64,000 bases of DNA from Torreya grandis. Taxonomy: Eukaryota > Streptophyta > Pinopsida > Cupressales > Taxaceae. The stretch covers positions 1,564,001-1,628,000 of the forward strand of contig JARHVA010000397.1 in the NCBI GenBank assembly GCA_037957365.1, given 5' to 3'. The translations under genes were made by a program, and so were the position numbers. Shown here one piece after another: positions 13,401-25,070 of this stretch; the first letter of the stretch is position 1; the number at the start of each line of letters is the position of its first letter. The notes beneath the pieces were generated by a model. It had not been told where the DNA came from. It saw nothing but the letters and a program-made list of their open reading frames with translations, and ran no database searches.

Positions 13401-13800
13401 CAAGCCACCAAGCTCATACCCTCTTATAGGGTCTAGACTAGTGTTCTCAAGACACCTTATACTCAAGAACTAGTACTCAAACATGCTTACCTCAATGATA
13501 TCATATAATAAAACTATTTATAAATAACTCTCACACCACTAAAATAATCTCTTTTTGATCAATATTCTCTCATTGACCTCATGTACACCTAGAGCCTCAT
13601 AACCATGCTTCAATGCTCACTTGACCATCATACCTCTTGTGACAATTAGGACTCATAGATGAAACAACAAACCTCAATGACATCAATTAAAATTTTAGTG
13701 ACATCAATGACAATTAAAAACTCACCTTGTCACATATGTCAATGATCACTCACCATGTACCTTCATAAGATGCACCATTTTGACATCAATGACAACAACA
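10418..13800 (-). repeat. 5' LTR of the Sirevirus-like element
   Basis: Right copy of the 3.4-kb direct repeat, bounded on the plus strand by TG (10,418) and CA (13,800). On the minus strand it starts TGTTGTTGTCATTGATG, like the LTR starts of Sirevirus relatives as I recall them, and ends with CACCCCCTAG followed by 20 bases to the CA. It would carry the element promoter, but I cannot pick a convincing TATA box. Confidence 0.8.
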
Positions 13801-15201
13801 TGATATATCGATAATTTAGTAGATCAATGTTGATGAGTGTATGTTCATCATGAGGGAATCATTACTAATTAAATTATTATAATCAAAGAGAATTCTAAGT
13901 TTACAATGAGTGAGTTAAACATAGAAGAGATGAGATTGAGCCTGAGCTACTTGATGAATAAATTCAAATAGATGGTAGCTTGGTCATCATTTCTATAATA
14001 GATTACACCTATCTAAAGATAGTTTCCAAATGAATTTTAAATCATCAAAGTGGCATGTCAAGCTACGAAGTAGGTAGGTGGTTAAATCTAAACTATTAAA
14101 GTGTGCCTTAATAAATATGGTTGTAATCATGACTAATATAAGTGATAAAAATGGTAGAATCAGGCCAAATCTTCCAATGAAGTAATTTTATGAGATCTAC
14201 AGTCATGTTCCTACACATGGAAGTTATAAAATCAAATTAAGTTTGGTGAATGATTAAATATTAGTTGTTGCATAACCAATTAGATAAGATGTCAAGTTAA
14301 CAAATTTAGGTTCAAAGAGATTATCACCATGCCTCGAGAACACAGTCTAGATTCTAACCAAATTTGACCATCCCTATTTATTTTATAGAGATATTATGCA
14401 TCTCAAATTTTGATATCAATTTAATTCTCTCAACTATATTCCTAATTGTAATCAATGACTCATGGGCTTCCCATTGCCTATAAAATCTCAGATCTTACAT
14501 TGTAAAATGGTTAACATTCTAAGCACCGTAATGCTATCAAAATTTGCCCTCCATGAACCCTTTACAGCTTGAACCTTACAACTAAAGATAATTAATTTTG
14601 TCTTTCTTCATGATTCTTTGCATTATGTGTGTATTTTTGGTTTTCTTATCTTTTTCTATGGGTAATTATCTCTCCTCTCATTGATGTCCATCCCTTAATA
14701 CCTATGCACAAAACTTGGCTCTCTATTGTAGTTCATACTCTATGTGCATATAGGTCTATATTGATAGTGTCTGTGGATCATAGTCATCCCTCTTAGTGTT
14801 GTATTGCATCCTACACCTCTATACAAATTACTTATGTAATTAAAGTGTCTATTTTGGAAATTGTGTAATGTTTTCTCATCCTCTATAGTTATAGTGTCTT
14901 ATTTAAAACCTATATAGGTGATCTTTCTAGTCTTGGTGCATCACCTTTTACATTTCATCAACCTCCTTTTCTCCCTTTTCCCCTCAATGAGTTTTAGATT
15001 TAGGATTAGTAGTAGATTTCCTTTTAACTCTCTATAGGTTTTCATGTTGATCCAAAATCAAGTGAATTTAGATTAGAAGGAAGTAAACCTTCTCTAGAGG
15101 TTCATCCTAAGGAGCACATGGTCCCACACCTTGGGGATGATCTTATTGTTATAATGAAACATTATTGAAAATGGGTGATCATTTCTAGTGATAATAATTT
15201 A
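13801..15201 (+). other. Putative 5' LTR and leader of a Tat-like element
   Basis: No coding sequence. Because a Tat-like primer site (15,202) and gag (15,590) follow on the plus strand, part of this stretch is probably that element's 5' LTR. It contains a TATA-like tataaaa at 14,479-14,485 followed by pyrimidine-rich sequence near 14,600-14,700, as expected for an LTR promoter and transcribed leader. I could not find a second copy in the window, so LTR limits are unknown. Confidence 0.35.
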
Positions 15202-15219
15202 TGGCATACTCAATGGGAA
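15202..15219 (+). other. Candidate primer-binding site, Tat type
   Basis: The plus strand reads TGGCATACTCAATGGGA. Tat/Ogre elements often carry a site of the form TGGC-x-C-x-CCC-x-x-TGGGA just after the 5' LTR; this is a mutated version at a sensible distance (about 370 bases) before the gag. The tRNA is not identified. Confidence 0.4.
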
Positions 15220-15589
15220 TTAGTTTAATGATCCTTACATCACCCATTAAAGGATTTTGGTGTGTTTTTTGGTGTATTCTATCATTCAAGGTAGTTTATT
15301 CAACACCATGGAAAATATGAGTGTCAAATATACTATTTTAAGTAGTCCAAATACTTAAATATTATCAAATATTAGGATTTAGGTGATATTCTTGATCTTT
15401 CCCTTCTTTTTAAGTTATTTAATCACCTAAAAACTCCACTCCAAATCCAAATTTGGGTTACAATAGATCGATCACATGTGTCATAATCAATATGGAATTT
15501 AAATCCAATATATATCATGGCTACTTGGTAAAGGATCCACCCATTTGTTCCATTTAATAGAGACAACCCTCTTGCCTGAATTCACTATG

Positions 15590-16480
15590 ATGATATCACC
15601 ATTAAATCTCTTAAAGTCTTCCATTCTTCATAGGTGAGGATGAGACCATGGACATTGAGCACATCAAATGTATATCCCATGTGTGCATAGTCTACCATGT
15701 GGTTTAAGAAAACATGGAAATCTATCTCCTTGATTCATCATTCAAAGGGAGAGCTCTATAGTGGTATAGAAGTCTAAAACTAGGATGCATTCATAGTTGG
15801 GATGAGCTAGGTGAGCAATTATGTAGATAGTTTGAAGATATGGATGAATATATGTCCCTAATTGAGTGACTCACCACCATAAAAAAGGCACACCATGAGC
15901 CCCTCACTGACTTCAACTAGAGGTTTCAGCAAAACTAGGACCGAATCTCAACCCCAATGAATCCCTCAGTGCTTACAACATATTTATACTATTTGAGAGA
16001 TCTTGACTATAAAATTGTAGTCAACATCTAATCATTAGGTGGAGTTTCCTTACCTAACACTTATGATCTTGATATTATAGTAAAATAATGTCTCATTCAT
16101 GGTGGTAAAATAAAAAAATCAAACCCATGCCTCTAATACCCTTATTGCTTGAGCCTCTACTCAATTGTCCTCATTTCATCTTTATTCCTACAATGTCTAG
16201 CCAAGTAATCCCATTTGAGGTCACTCATATTGATTTTCAAGAAGTTAAAAACCTCATCTAAATCCTTGGAAATGATCTATCAACCTTCAATAAGTAACAA
16301 TTATAGCAAAACAATCCATGTTATCCCTTCAATAGAGCTTATCAACCTCATAGGTATCCCATCCAAAGCACTGCACAAGTCCAAACTCAACTCTCATATC
16401 CTATGCCATCTAATGTGCAAAATTATGTTTCTATAGTCATTCCTAAAGCTCTCATGGTTCAAGATGCATAAAAAATTTTG
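15590..16480 (+). pseudogene. gag: Ty3/gypsy (Tat-like) Gag remnant
   Basis: The frame starting near 15,630 reads GEDETMDIEHIKCISHV, then after a stop WYRSLKLGCIHSWDELGE near 15,760-15,810, then TTIKKAHHEPLTDFN near 15,875. This is the pattern of the retrotransposon-gag capsid domain, with the conserved W-Y-R/K-S-L and W-D-x-F blocks and the 'ETLxEFxxRF' helix. TTYLYYLRDLDYKIVVNI near 15,980 corresponds to the usual end of the capsid. A Pro/Gln/Asn-rich segment to about 16,440 (containing NNPCYPFNRAYQPHR) looks like a disordered linker. Several stops and at least one frame change are present. No protease, RT or integrase follows, so the copy is truncated or interrupted after gag. Confidence 0.6.
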
Positions 16481-19400
16481 GGGTAATGAGTCAAATCAAC
16501 CCCACGAGAAGAAAAAAATCATAAACAAACATAGTTTGAGCCTTTTCTCTTAAATTGGGAAGATAGTGATTTTAGGAGTAGTGTACCATAAATTAGCTTG
16601 TTGGCCTTTTGTTTAGCATGTAAATTTAATAATAGAGAAGTACAATAATAAGCATGAATGATCTAAAAGGATTAAACAAAATAATCATCATACTAAACTT
16701 CACTCAGGCAAGCTTTATAGTAATTTAAGGTCTATAAGTAGATGTCACCAAACCACTACCAAAGTGATCTAACATAATATTTTTAAGAAACTATCATCCT
16801 TTCAAAATTTACACAAGTAAGGGCTAGTTTTGGCACTATCTCCTTGGATCATTATACCATGATCCATTGTCCTTAGGGGTCATTTCACCACCACTACATC
16901 ACTTGAAAATTTTACAACATAAGATATAACTCCATTATATGAGAATCATTTACCATTAATTTAGATAAGACACATGTTCTTTGTCAACATGAGTCATTTA
17001 ACTCTCATAAAACAATAAGTCTTATGCTAATAATTAACTTAACATATCTAACACTCTCATTATACAAGTAAGAACTTATCTATTTGGGGTTATCACCAGA
17101 TATAAAATGAATACCCAAAGATATGATGAACCACCAATAATAGTGCTACCAGGCTAGGATTACATTAATTAATCCCTAACCTTAGGGTCCTCACACTATA
17201 TGTTCCCTTCAATTGATTTAATCAAGAGTGAGTCATAATTTAACCAGCCATATAAATAGTAATTTATTAGATAGTCAATTATGTCATCAAAACATTAATA
17301 ATCTTCATAACCTTGGCCAATTATGGGCTTATAATCATGTATAACTAGCTATCACATAATACATTGACTACACATGATCTCAATATGACTAATCATGCAT
17401 CAAATAATAGTTTTTCAAGCCAAGTTAACACACCAAGGTTTGTGACTTAGACCAAAGGTTTATAATATAACAATTAACATATAATGTGAGATAATAAAAA
17501 AATAACTTGATCATACATTAAACTTTTAGAAATGTATGCATGAATTAAATGAAGACAAGATGTAATGAAAGCTATTAAGATGATACTAACTATCAAGAAT
17601 ATATATGTTATAATTTATGGCATAGTATCCTTACACCATTTTATGTACCCAAATGAGATTAAGACTAGCTAATTATTCACTCACTAATATGCATTAAAAT
17701 GACCAACTATGGGTTATATTTCAATGGATATCCAACTATCATATCATGTGTAAATTGTGCGGAGTCCAAAATCAACAATTTAAAGTCTAGTTAGGAGAAT
17801 AAATAAAGAGAATTTAATAAAAAATTAAACATGCTCACTAAAAGATAATCCAAATTTTAGTTCTATAAGGATAAACAAGATAACCAGTTATGAATTCATC
17901 CAAATATTAATCAAACATTCAATAATATCCATAACATGGACACCATATTTTCAATTATATACTTTATTCAATAAGAGCTTATGCAAAACCATTATTCAAC
18001 ATTAACATATCAACTGCCCCATAGTATACAAATAGTAAAACACATTATGATATTCCATATCAAGATAATCTAATTACCAAAATAAATCAAGAAGGCTTAG
18101 CCAATAATGGAAATTAAATCCACCCATCCTTTGATAACTAGCCCATGCAAGTTACGAACAATTTCATTGTTTATAACTAGACAATTTACTTAACTTTAAT
18201 AATCAAAAGTAATGGTAAACATTTCCACCTCCACATTTAGAAAAGAAAGATAGCCATATCTATGTAAAACTAACTAATCAATTACAATTTATTTATGCAA
18301 TAAGGAAGTCTCAATATCAAATATACAATGATAAAAATAGTTTACATTAACATTAATGTTGGTGTGAACGCTATCGATACTAACATAACAATAATGAGGT
18401 TTTAACGTTCACCCTACAGGTGAGATTAATTATTAAATTCCATAACTCAATTATGAAAGATGTGAGTATGCCAAGAGGTCACTTCAGACATAAAATTTAA
18501 TTATTTATCACAAATGTTATCATGACTAGGTAAAGCTAGAGGTAAGAATACAACTATCAATGTCTGTACAATATTATGTACCAACCATCATTCATAATAT
18601 AAAGTTGAATGATAGCATAAAAAACTATGCATGTAAGAAAATCATCATACTAATACATACATTAATAAATTTTCATTAAGATCTCATTATGCTAAGAATT
18701 TATATCATACCATAAATCAGGAACAACAACCTATCAACTATACAAAGTTTTTCCCTTCATAATAAAAGCCACATAACTATTACTTAGTTTATAGATATAA
18801 GATACCAACTCTAGGAAGTTTAAAACAAGGGTATAACTACATATATAAGATGCAAATTTTCAATAATATCTATTATTCTATACCTAAGTGCATGGCTAAC
18901 AACAAGAGATTTAAATGATAAACATGATCACCCATATTTTTACATTTTTTCCCTATTTAAGAATTTAATGCAATATAAGTGTCTAGAAGGGATAATAATC
19001 AAATTATCACTGCCATTATGAGTAAGGTTCTTGTATTAGAAAAACATGATTTAAAATCAATAATACATGGTCTCTAAATTAAATAAAAACTTTCCATCAT
19101 AATAAAAAAAGGATAAACATACAATTATCTTGAATATCAACTACAACCAAGTATTATCATGTTCATTCTATAAATCAAAGTCAGGATAACATCTAGTAAT
19201 AAATTAAAATAATAAAAATTACCATAAATTAATATGCCATTACCAGTACCATCCCAAAGAGTGACACCAATGCAAGTAAACATGAGAGAGGACTACACCA
19301 ATTAGCATGAAGCCAACCCCACATGTGTAGTTAGATGAGCCAACCATACAGTGGCCTTAACCACCCCAACCATTGGGTGGGTGGTGAAATCAGGTAGTAG

Positions 19401-21955
19401 GGTTGGTAAAGAGGTTAAGATCATGAAAAGGATTTTTATAAACATTAGTACAACATAAAATAATAGGCAACCATACCAAAAATGAACTCTAAGAAACAAC
19501 AATAATAATAGTGCCAACAAAACACCCAAAAGGGGATAATTACCAACAGGCATCCAAGAGGACCATCATACCAAAAATAAACAATCATAAAATAATTTAT
19601 GTCAAATTTTGAGGATTCCTTAGCTTTTAATTATTAACTCATAGAGATCGATTTAATATTAAATAAATTTCCATGAATTCAAAACACAATACTTATTATG
19701 TTTCAAGTATTGCATGGCTACCAAAGGACCTCTCTAAAAATTGAATATGTTATGAATCTAACAAGACAACATTAAGTAAATATAAGTGATATATATATTA
19801 TTCCATCTCCCTTATACATCCAATGGAAGATTTAGTTCAAATCCAACTCTATATAACTATACAAGTCTATAAGGGATAAGCTACTGCCCAGAGCAATAAC
19901 CCAACCATAATAAGTGCAACCCAAATAAATAACTAAGTACAAATCTCAATAAATTTATAGATCATTAATATCATGATTATAAGTATAAATAAAATGACTA
20001 CCTACATCCAACTTGATCATCAATATTTTAGCTTATCCCAATGACATAATGATGAAAACACACAATCCAAATCTGTTAATACTACTAGGATAGAGTAGCT
20101 TATGGTACCCTCAAAGGTGGAAGAAAAACACAAGTCATAGTAACAGTATATACAAATTGAATATCCACATCAACCCACATCAAATCAAGATTCTTAGTAA
20201 ATAGTATAAATTCCAATAGGAGTAAAACATAAACAAAACAATTTTACCAATGTTCTCATAAAAAACAAGCATATAAGAACCTCATTTTCTAATTCCAACA
20301 ATAGTTGTGGCTTCCACAAAGACCATATACATATTAAAACCCATGTCCATGTTTTTTTTATAACCAAAAATCCACCTTGAAATTTAATTTTCCCATCTAG
20401 GGTTACTATGAGAAAAGTAATTAGGGTATATAATTAAAGTTTAAAAAACTATATTCTAGGTTAAATAAAGTCATTCCAACCATTGAGGTTGCAACACCCT
20501 TTTTGGGTCAAAAGGACCATTTCAAGATTTGTTAACTTATGATTAAAAGGAAATATAAAACCATAATAAAAGTATTTTATAGTAACCTTATCTAGGGAGA
20601 GCATAAAAACATAATATTTTGATTCAAAAAGAACCCTTAAGAGCTGAAGTGATTAAATATAAATAAAAAATTAAATGGATCCCAAAATTCCTATTGTAGA
20701 TTAATCAATAATTTTTGGCAAAGTAGGTCCATCATGAAGTCTCACAACTTCATTATGGACCTAAAAGTTCTATATATGACTATACACAATCCAAAAAACC
20801 AAAATAATTATCATTATTATTTTTATTTGCCTTCTAAAAACCAAAATCCATTTAATTTATAAGGTTTCAAGATGACTTCTTAAAAATAAAAAGAACCAGG
20901 TCGATTCTCTCTCCTTGGTCAAAATTCATGCCATCAACCATCTCCTCTAAGCCATGACCAAGCTCCCTAGGGTTTCATATTTTATCCTCATCCCTTCTAT
21001 GCATTCCTCCCTCTCTCTCCTCCATATCCCCAACTACCCAATTGACCCATCTAAACAAAGTGGCATTGGGGGTCAAGCTAAGCTCCTCCCAAATGCCCAA
21101 GCCATTAATGCCAAAAATTGATTTTGCCCAAAATTAAAAAAAATTCAATGTTGAGTTTAGATCAGATTTTATTTGAGTCAAAGTCCCATGGCCATGGTGA
21201 TAATCATAAAATCAAATGATAAAATTATTTCCATTTTTTACTTAGAAACAATTGAGTAGGGTACCTTTACTAGGAGCTTGAAAGGGAGAGTGATGAGAGA
21301 GTGGGGTTTAGAAGTTAGGCCAAGGTACCCCACATGAGTAAAAAAAAAGGTAAGATAAATTAAAAATATGGATACCTCCAAGAATACTACTCATTGACAA
21401 AATATGAGGGTTGAGACATATAAAATAATAAAGTGACAAAATATTAAAATCATATAAGAAGATAAGCTAAGCTAAAACCTGCATGAGGCCAAATAAACAT
21501 AATTGAAGATGAGGACATTAATCACAATCAAGACTAAGCAAGAAGTCAATCAACAATAACATAAGAGTTCAAAATATTACCGATGGGTATAAATCTTGTT
21601 TTATTATTTTTTACTTGTTAGAATCATATTCGACCCCTCATTAACCTCTTTGCCAATATTTCGCACTGTTGATATCCAACATCGAGCCTAGCTCATCAAC
21701 TTGCCATTGTAATCACCAAATAGGACATTAACATCATATTATTAAGGTACCATTATCAAATGATAATATAAATCCAAATGAAATATAATATCAACATCAT
21801 ATAATGAATCAATTGTGACTTTTAAAATCATGAGTCTTAAATTGCTAAAATGCATCAAAATCATAACCTGTAAGCACTAGTAATAGAATACAAATATCTG
21901 AAACAAAATAAATCAATGAAGTCAATGGTCAAGGTGTCAACCTAAGTAAAGAAAA
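16481..21955. other. Long interval without recognisable genes
   Basis: About 5.5 kb of A+T-rich DNA. I found no motif of RT, integrase, RNase H or a host protein on either strand. A C/T-rich patch at about 20,990-21,040 and a 250-base hydrophobic minus-strand frame at 19,302-19,553 are the only visible oddities; the frame has no recognisable domain. Because it lies between a plus-strand Tat-like gag and the integrase end of a minus-strand Tat-like pol, it could be long LTR or untranslated DNA of either element (Ogre-type LTRs can reach about 5 kb), but I could not pair it with a second copy. Confidence 0.4.
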
Positions 21956-21959
21956 TAAT

Positions 21960-24510
21960 GTTATAATAGTATCTCAATGACAATGACAATTATACCACCA
22001 ACAGGGTTATGACATTGTGGCCAATGCCATTGACAACCCGTTTTAAGATCTTAAGTATGTTCTTATTGGATGCCTCTTCTTGGCCATTACCTCAATGATA
22101 GTATGGTGTGGACCATCAATGTCGGATATGAAATTTATTAGAAAGGGATTTGACATATTTATTCTTAAAGGACTTACCATTTTAGGAATGATTGTGGATG
22201 AGATACATAATGATAAATGATATGATTTAAGATACATTTAGAGATTTGTTTGCTAGTTATGTGAGTGGGATGGACTCCACCTATTTGGTGAAGTACTTTG
22301 TGGTGGTGAGTATGTTTTGATGATGATGGAAATAATTATGATTTATTTTACTAATGAGATTAATCCTTCATTTATAAAAGGGCCACATAATTGTGATAGG
22401 TTGCAAAACTTACGATGGAACATGAATATGATCACCATGTTTTTAACATGCTACTCAATTTTTGACATATTCAGATTTATCTATCTACATTATAGACTAA
22501 TAATATCTTGCTCTTAGAATTTTATCAACAAGGACCATTCTGATAGTGTGTGCACCATAAATTCCATCATGGACATCCTTGATAATTAAAATAACATCAT
22601 CTACATTTAAACATCATAATAGAGTTCCCTCGTAGCCTGTATGATATAAGGTATTACTAAGGAGTGTGAAATGTGAAGTATATTGTATAAATGATTTTTT
22701 TTTATTATGGGATAGGTTTGGAGGCATGATGTTGTTACAGAGTTAGGTGTATATGTCCTGATACCAAGGGGAATTGGGACCAATAATTTCACAAACCATT
22801 TTAGTTTCAAGGATTTCATATGATGGAACCATCAATTGTTTGACCAAGAATTAGCTTTTCCTTATGTCTAGATGCATGTCAAGAAGAGAACCAATGGTGG
22901 AAATGGAATTTTATACTTTGTTATTTACATGAGGAACATACTCAAAATATATATTCTTAAAGTATTATTTCAAACTATTAACCATTATTTTGTAAAGGAC
23001 AAGTTTCTCATATTATGCTTGATATTCTCATTAACTTATTTTATGATAAGATGTGAGTCACCATATATTGGCATGTATTAAATATCCTATTGGATGGATA
23101 TTTTTAAACTAGAAACAAGATATTCATACTCCATAATTTTTTATTTGTGCAAGGGAATCCTAATCTAAATGATTTTGGGAAAGGACCACCTTGTGAAGTA
23201 ATTATCAAGATATTTGACCCTATGTCATGATTAGTGAAGGAACCATCAAAGTATAACTTCCATTCTAATGACTCATCTAGAGATAGAGGATACTTATCTA
23301 CAAAGTCCATGATTAATGGTTGCTTGTCTATCAAGGGTGCCTCTACCTAATGATCTGCAAGAACTTGTCTTTTAATAACCCTTTGATTAACATAATCAAT
23401 GTCAAATTCACTCGACAACATGACCCATTTAACCATCCTACCTATAAGAGATAATTTTGAAAGGAGATACTTAAGTGGACCAATCTATGAAATGATCTTG
23501 GTTTGATTGTTAAACATGTAACGTAAAATCTTTTTTGAAGAAAATATAGCCATTGAACATGTTTTTTTTATTGTGGAGTAATTAAGTTCACAAGATACCA
23601 AAGTCTTAACTAAGTAATAAACTACTCTTTCAGTCCCTTGTTTATCAGATTGTTATAAGAGTGCTCCCAAGACATATTATGTAGCTAAAGTGTATAAAAA
23701 TAATGGATTCCCTAGATTGAGAGGCATAAATATTAGTGGATTGGATAAATATTATTTGAGATTAACAAATGATTGTTGAGATTCGTAATTTCAGTTAAAG
23801 GTAATGTTTTTTTTAAGATGTGTAAATGAGTGACATTTATCAGCTAGTTGGGATATAAATATTTGAATGACCTAAATCTTACCTTGTAGTATACAAAGCT
23901 ATTTGATATTATTAGGTGGAGGGATTTCTATTATAGCTTTGACTTTGGATAGATCTAATTCTTTTCCTCTTGTTGATAAAATAAAGCCTAAGAAATTTCC
24001 TGATGTGATACCAAAAACACATTTATTAGGATTCAAATGAACTTTGTGCTCCCTTAACCTTTCAAAGATCATGTATAATACTGCAGGATGATCTTGACTT
24101 GTTTTAGATTTTGCCAATATGTTATCTACATTATCCTCAATAATCTCATGAAGCATGTTATGGAAGATGATTGTCATTGCACGTTGATATTTTACCCCCA
24201 CATTCTTGAGACTAATAGCATACCTTGATAGCAAAGGGTGCCACAAGGTGTAATGAATGTTGTTTTGTGTTGGTATTTGGGTGTTATTTTTTTGGTTATA
24301 ACCCAAAAACTATCCATAAGAAAACATTTCATGGTATGCTATTAGATATACAATCATGTTGATGTTGGGGAGTGGAAAGTCATCTTTAAGGCAAGCCTTG
24401 TTAATATGTTGAAAATTTATGCACACCCTAATTCCTAATGTCTTTTTGATGATAATAATTATATTGGAGGTCCATTCTTAATAGTCATTAGGTCTAATGA
24501 ATCTTACCTC
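21960..24510 (-). pseudogene. pol: Ty3/gypsy Tat-lineage pol: RT, RNase H, aRNH, integrase
   Basis: Minus-strand domains run in order. RT (about 24,510-23,900): CINFQHINKACLKDDFPLPN, then KYQRAMTIIFHNMLHEIIED; the catalytic Y-x-D-D is NVDN here, so it is dead. LNPNKCVFGITSGNFLGF closes the RT. First RNase H (about 23,720-23,520): RVVYYLVKTLVSCELNYS. Second, archaeal-type RNase H (about 23,280-22,880): WKLYFDGS and later PIYGDSHLIIK. Integrase (about 22,680-21,960): GIYGAHTIRMVLVDKIL of the zinc-binding part, one of whose cysteines is now a TGA stop, then YFTK-stop-VES of the core and EASNKNILKILKR. Two RNase H modules in tandem mark the Tat lineage (Ogre, Retand and relatives). More than 25 stops and some frameshifts; no LTRs identified. 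Confidence 0.85.
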
Positions 24511-24599
24511 AAATTGTTTTTCAATTATTATTTCACAAGTAGTATTACCTTGGGATGCATTTTACTAGATTTTTTTTGATGGGTTAATAAATTTAATGG

Positions 24600-25070
24600 A
24601 TATCTCTAATTTCATGCCTTGGAACATGCTATCGAAGGTGGTCAAGCATAAGTTCAGTGGAAAGGATCCATTCAATTGGATCAACTAAATATTTTTTTAT
24701 CTACATCAGACCCCATGTGTGTAGAAGGTTACTAGGGCATCCTTATATATGGAACCTAAAACATTCATATAGTATTGATGGATTCAAATGGAATAAGGCT
24801 CTCAATGTTACTTAGTCATTTTTAACTAAGGAGTTGCAGATGCACTATAGTAGTAGTGTGATGGAGAATTACTTTAGCCACAAGATTAAGGATAATATTA
24901 ATCAATTTTATAACATATCCTTACAAGTGGAGATGATTACTTATAATAAATTAAATGCCTTATTTACTAATGGTTTGAAGGACTACATTCAACATGAAGT
25001 ATTTTGCTTAATGTATTTGATTCTATTATCAAGACACACAGGGTAGAGGAAAAATTCCATTCACTAGCAT
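24600..25070 (+). pseudogene. gag: Ty3/gypsy Gag capsid remnant
   Basis: The plus strand reads FSGKDPFNWIN near 24,653, RASLYMEPKTFI near 24,730 and, in the frame of 24,834-25,046, KIKDNINQFYNISLQVE and LFTNGLKDYIQHEVF. Together these follow the retrotransposon-gag domain of gypsy elements (F-x-G-x-D-P-x-x-W-I, then Y-M-x-G-x-A, then the final 'F-I-x-G-L-K-x-x-I-x-x-E-V'). It is on the opposite strand from, and starts right at the RT end of, the Tat-like pol, so it belongs to a different element. Stops and one frame change are present; no zinc finger or protease follows. Confidence 0.55.

Larger units (their letters stand above)
4266..13800 (-). mobile_element. Gag-only Sirevirus-like Ty1/copia LTR retrotransposon
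   Basis: Two long direct repeats (4,266-7,651 and 10,418-13,800) flank a 2.77-kb internal region. Read on the minus strand the element has, in order: 5' LTR (right copy), a primer-binding site like those for initiator Met tRNA, a gag start 46 bases further on, a full-length decayed gag with long acidic and coiled-coil tail, then polypurine tracts of the GGGGGAG type, then the 3' LTR (left copy). The long LTRs, extended gag tail and repeated purine tract fit Sireviruses. I cannot see integrase, RT or RNase H, and the internal region is too short to hold them, so the element looks non-autonomous and depends on pol from a relative. The LTRs differ by many substitutions and indels, so insertion is old. 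No convincing target-site duplication: flanks are atttt (left) and tgata (right). Confidence 0.8.

Noticed and set aside
13801..13805. Target-site duplication for the Sirevirus-like element
   Set aside because: The flanking pentamers (atttt and tgata) do not match under any boundary shift I tried.
19302..19553. 83-residue minus-strand frame resembling membrane segments
   Set aside because: Isolated, with no domain or neighbouring coding signal; Leu/Phe runs arise easily from the A/C-rich plus strand.
22872..23081. Plus-strand frame of 69 residues
   Set aside because: Antisense to the archaeal-type RNase H part of the Tat pol.
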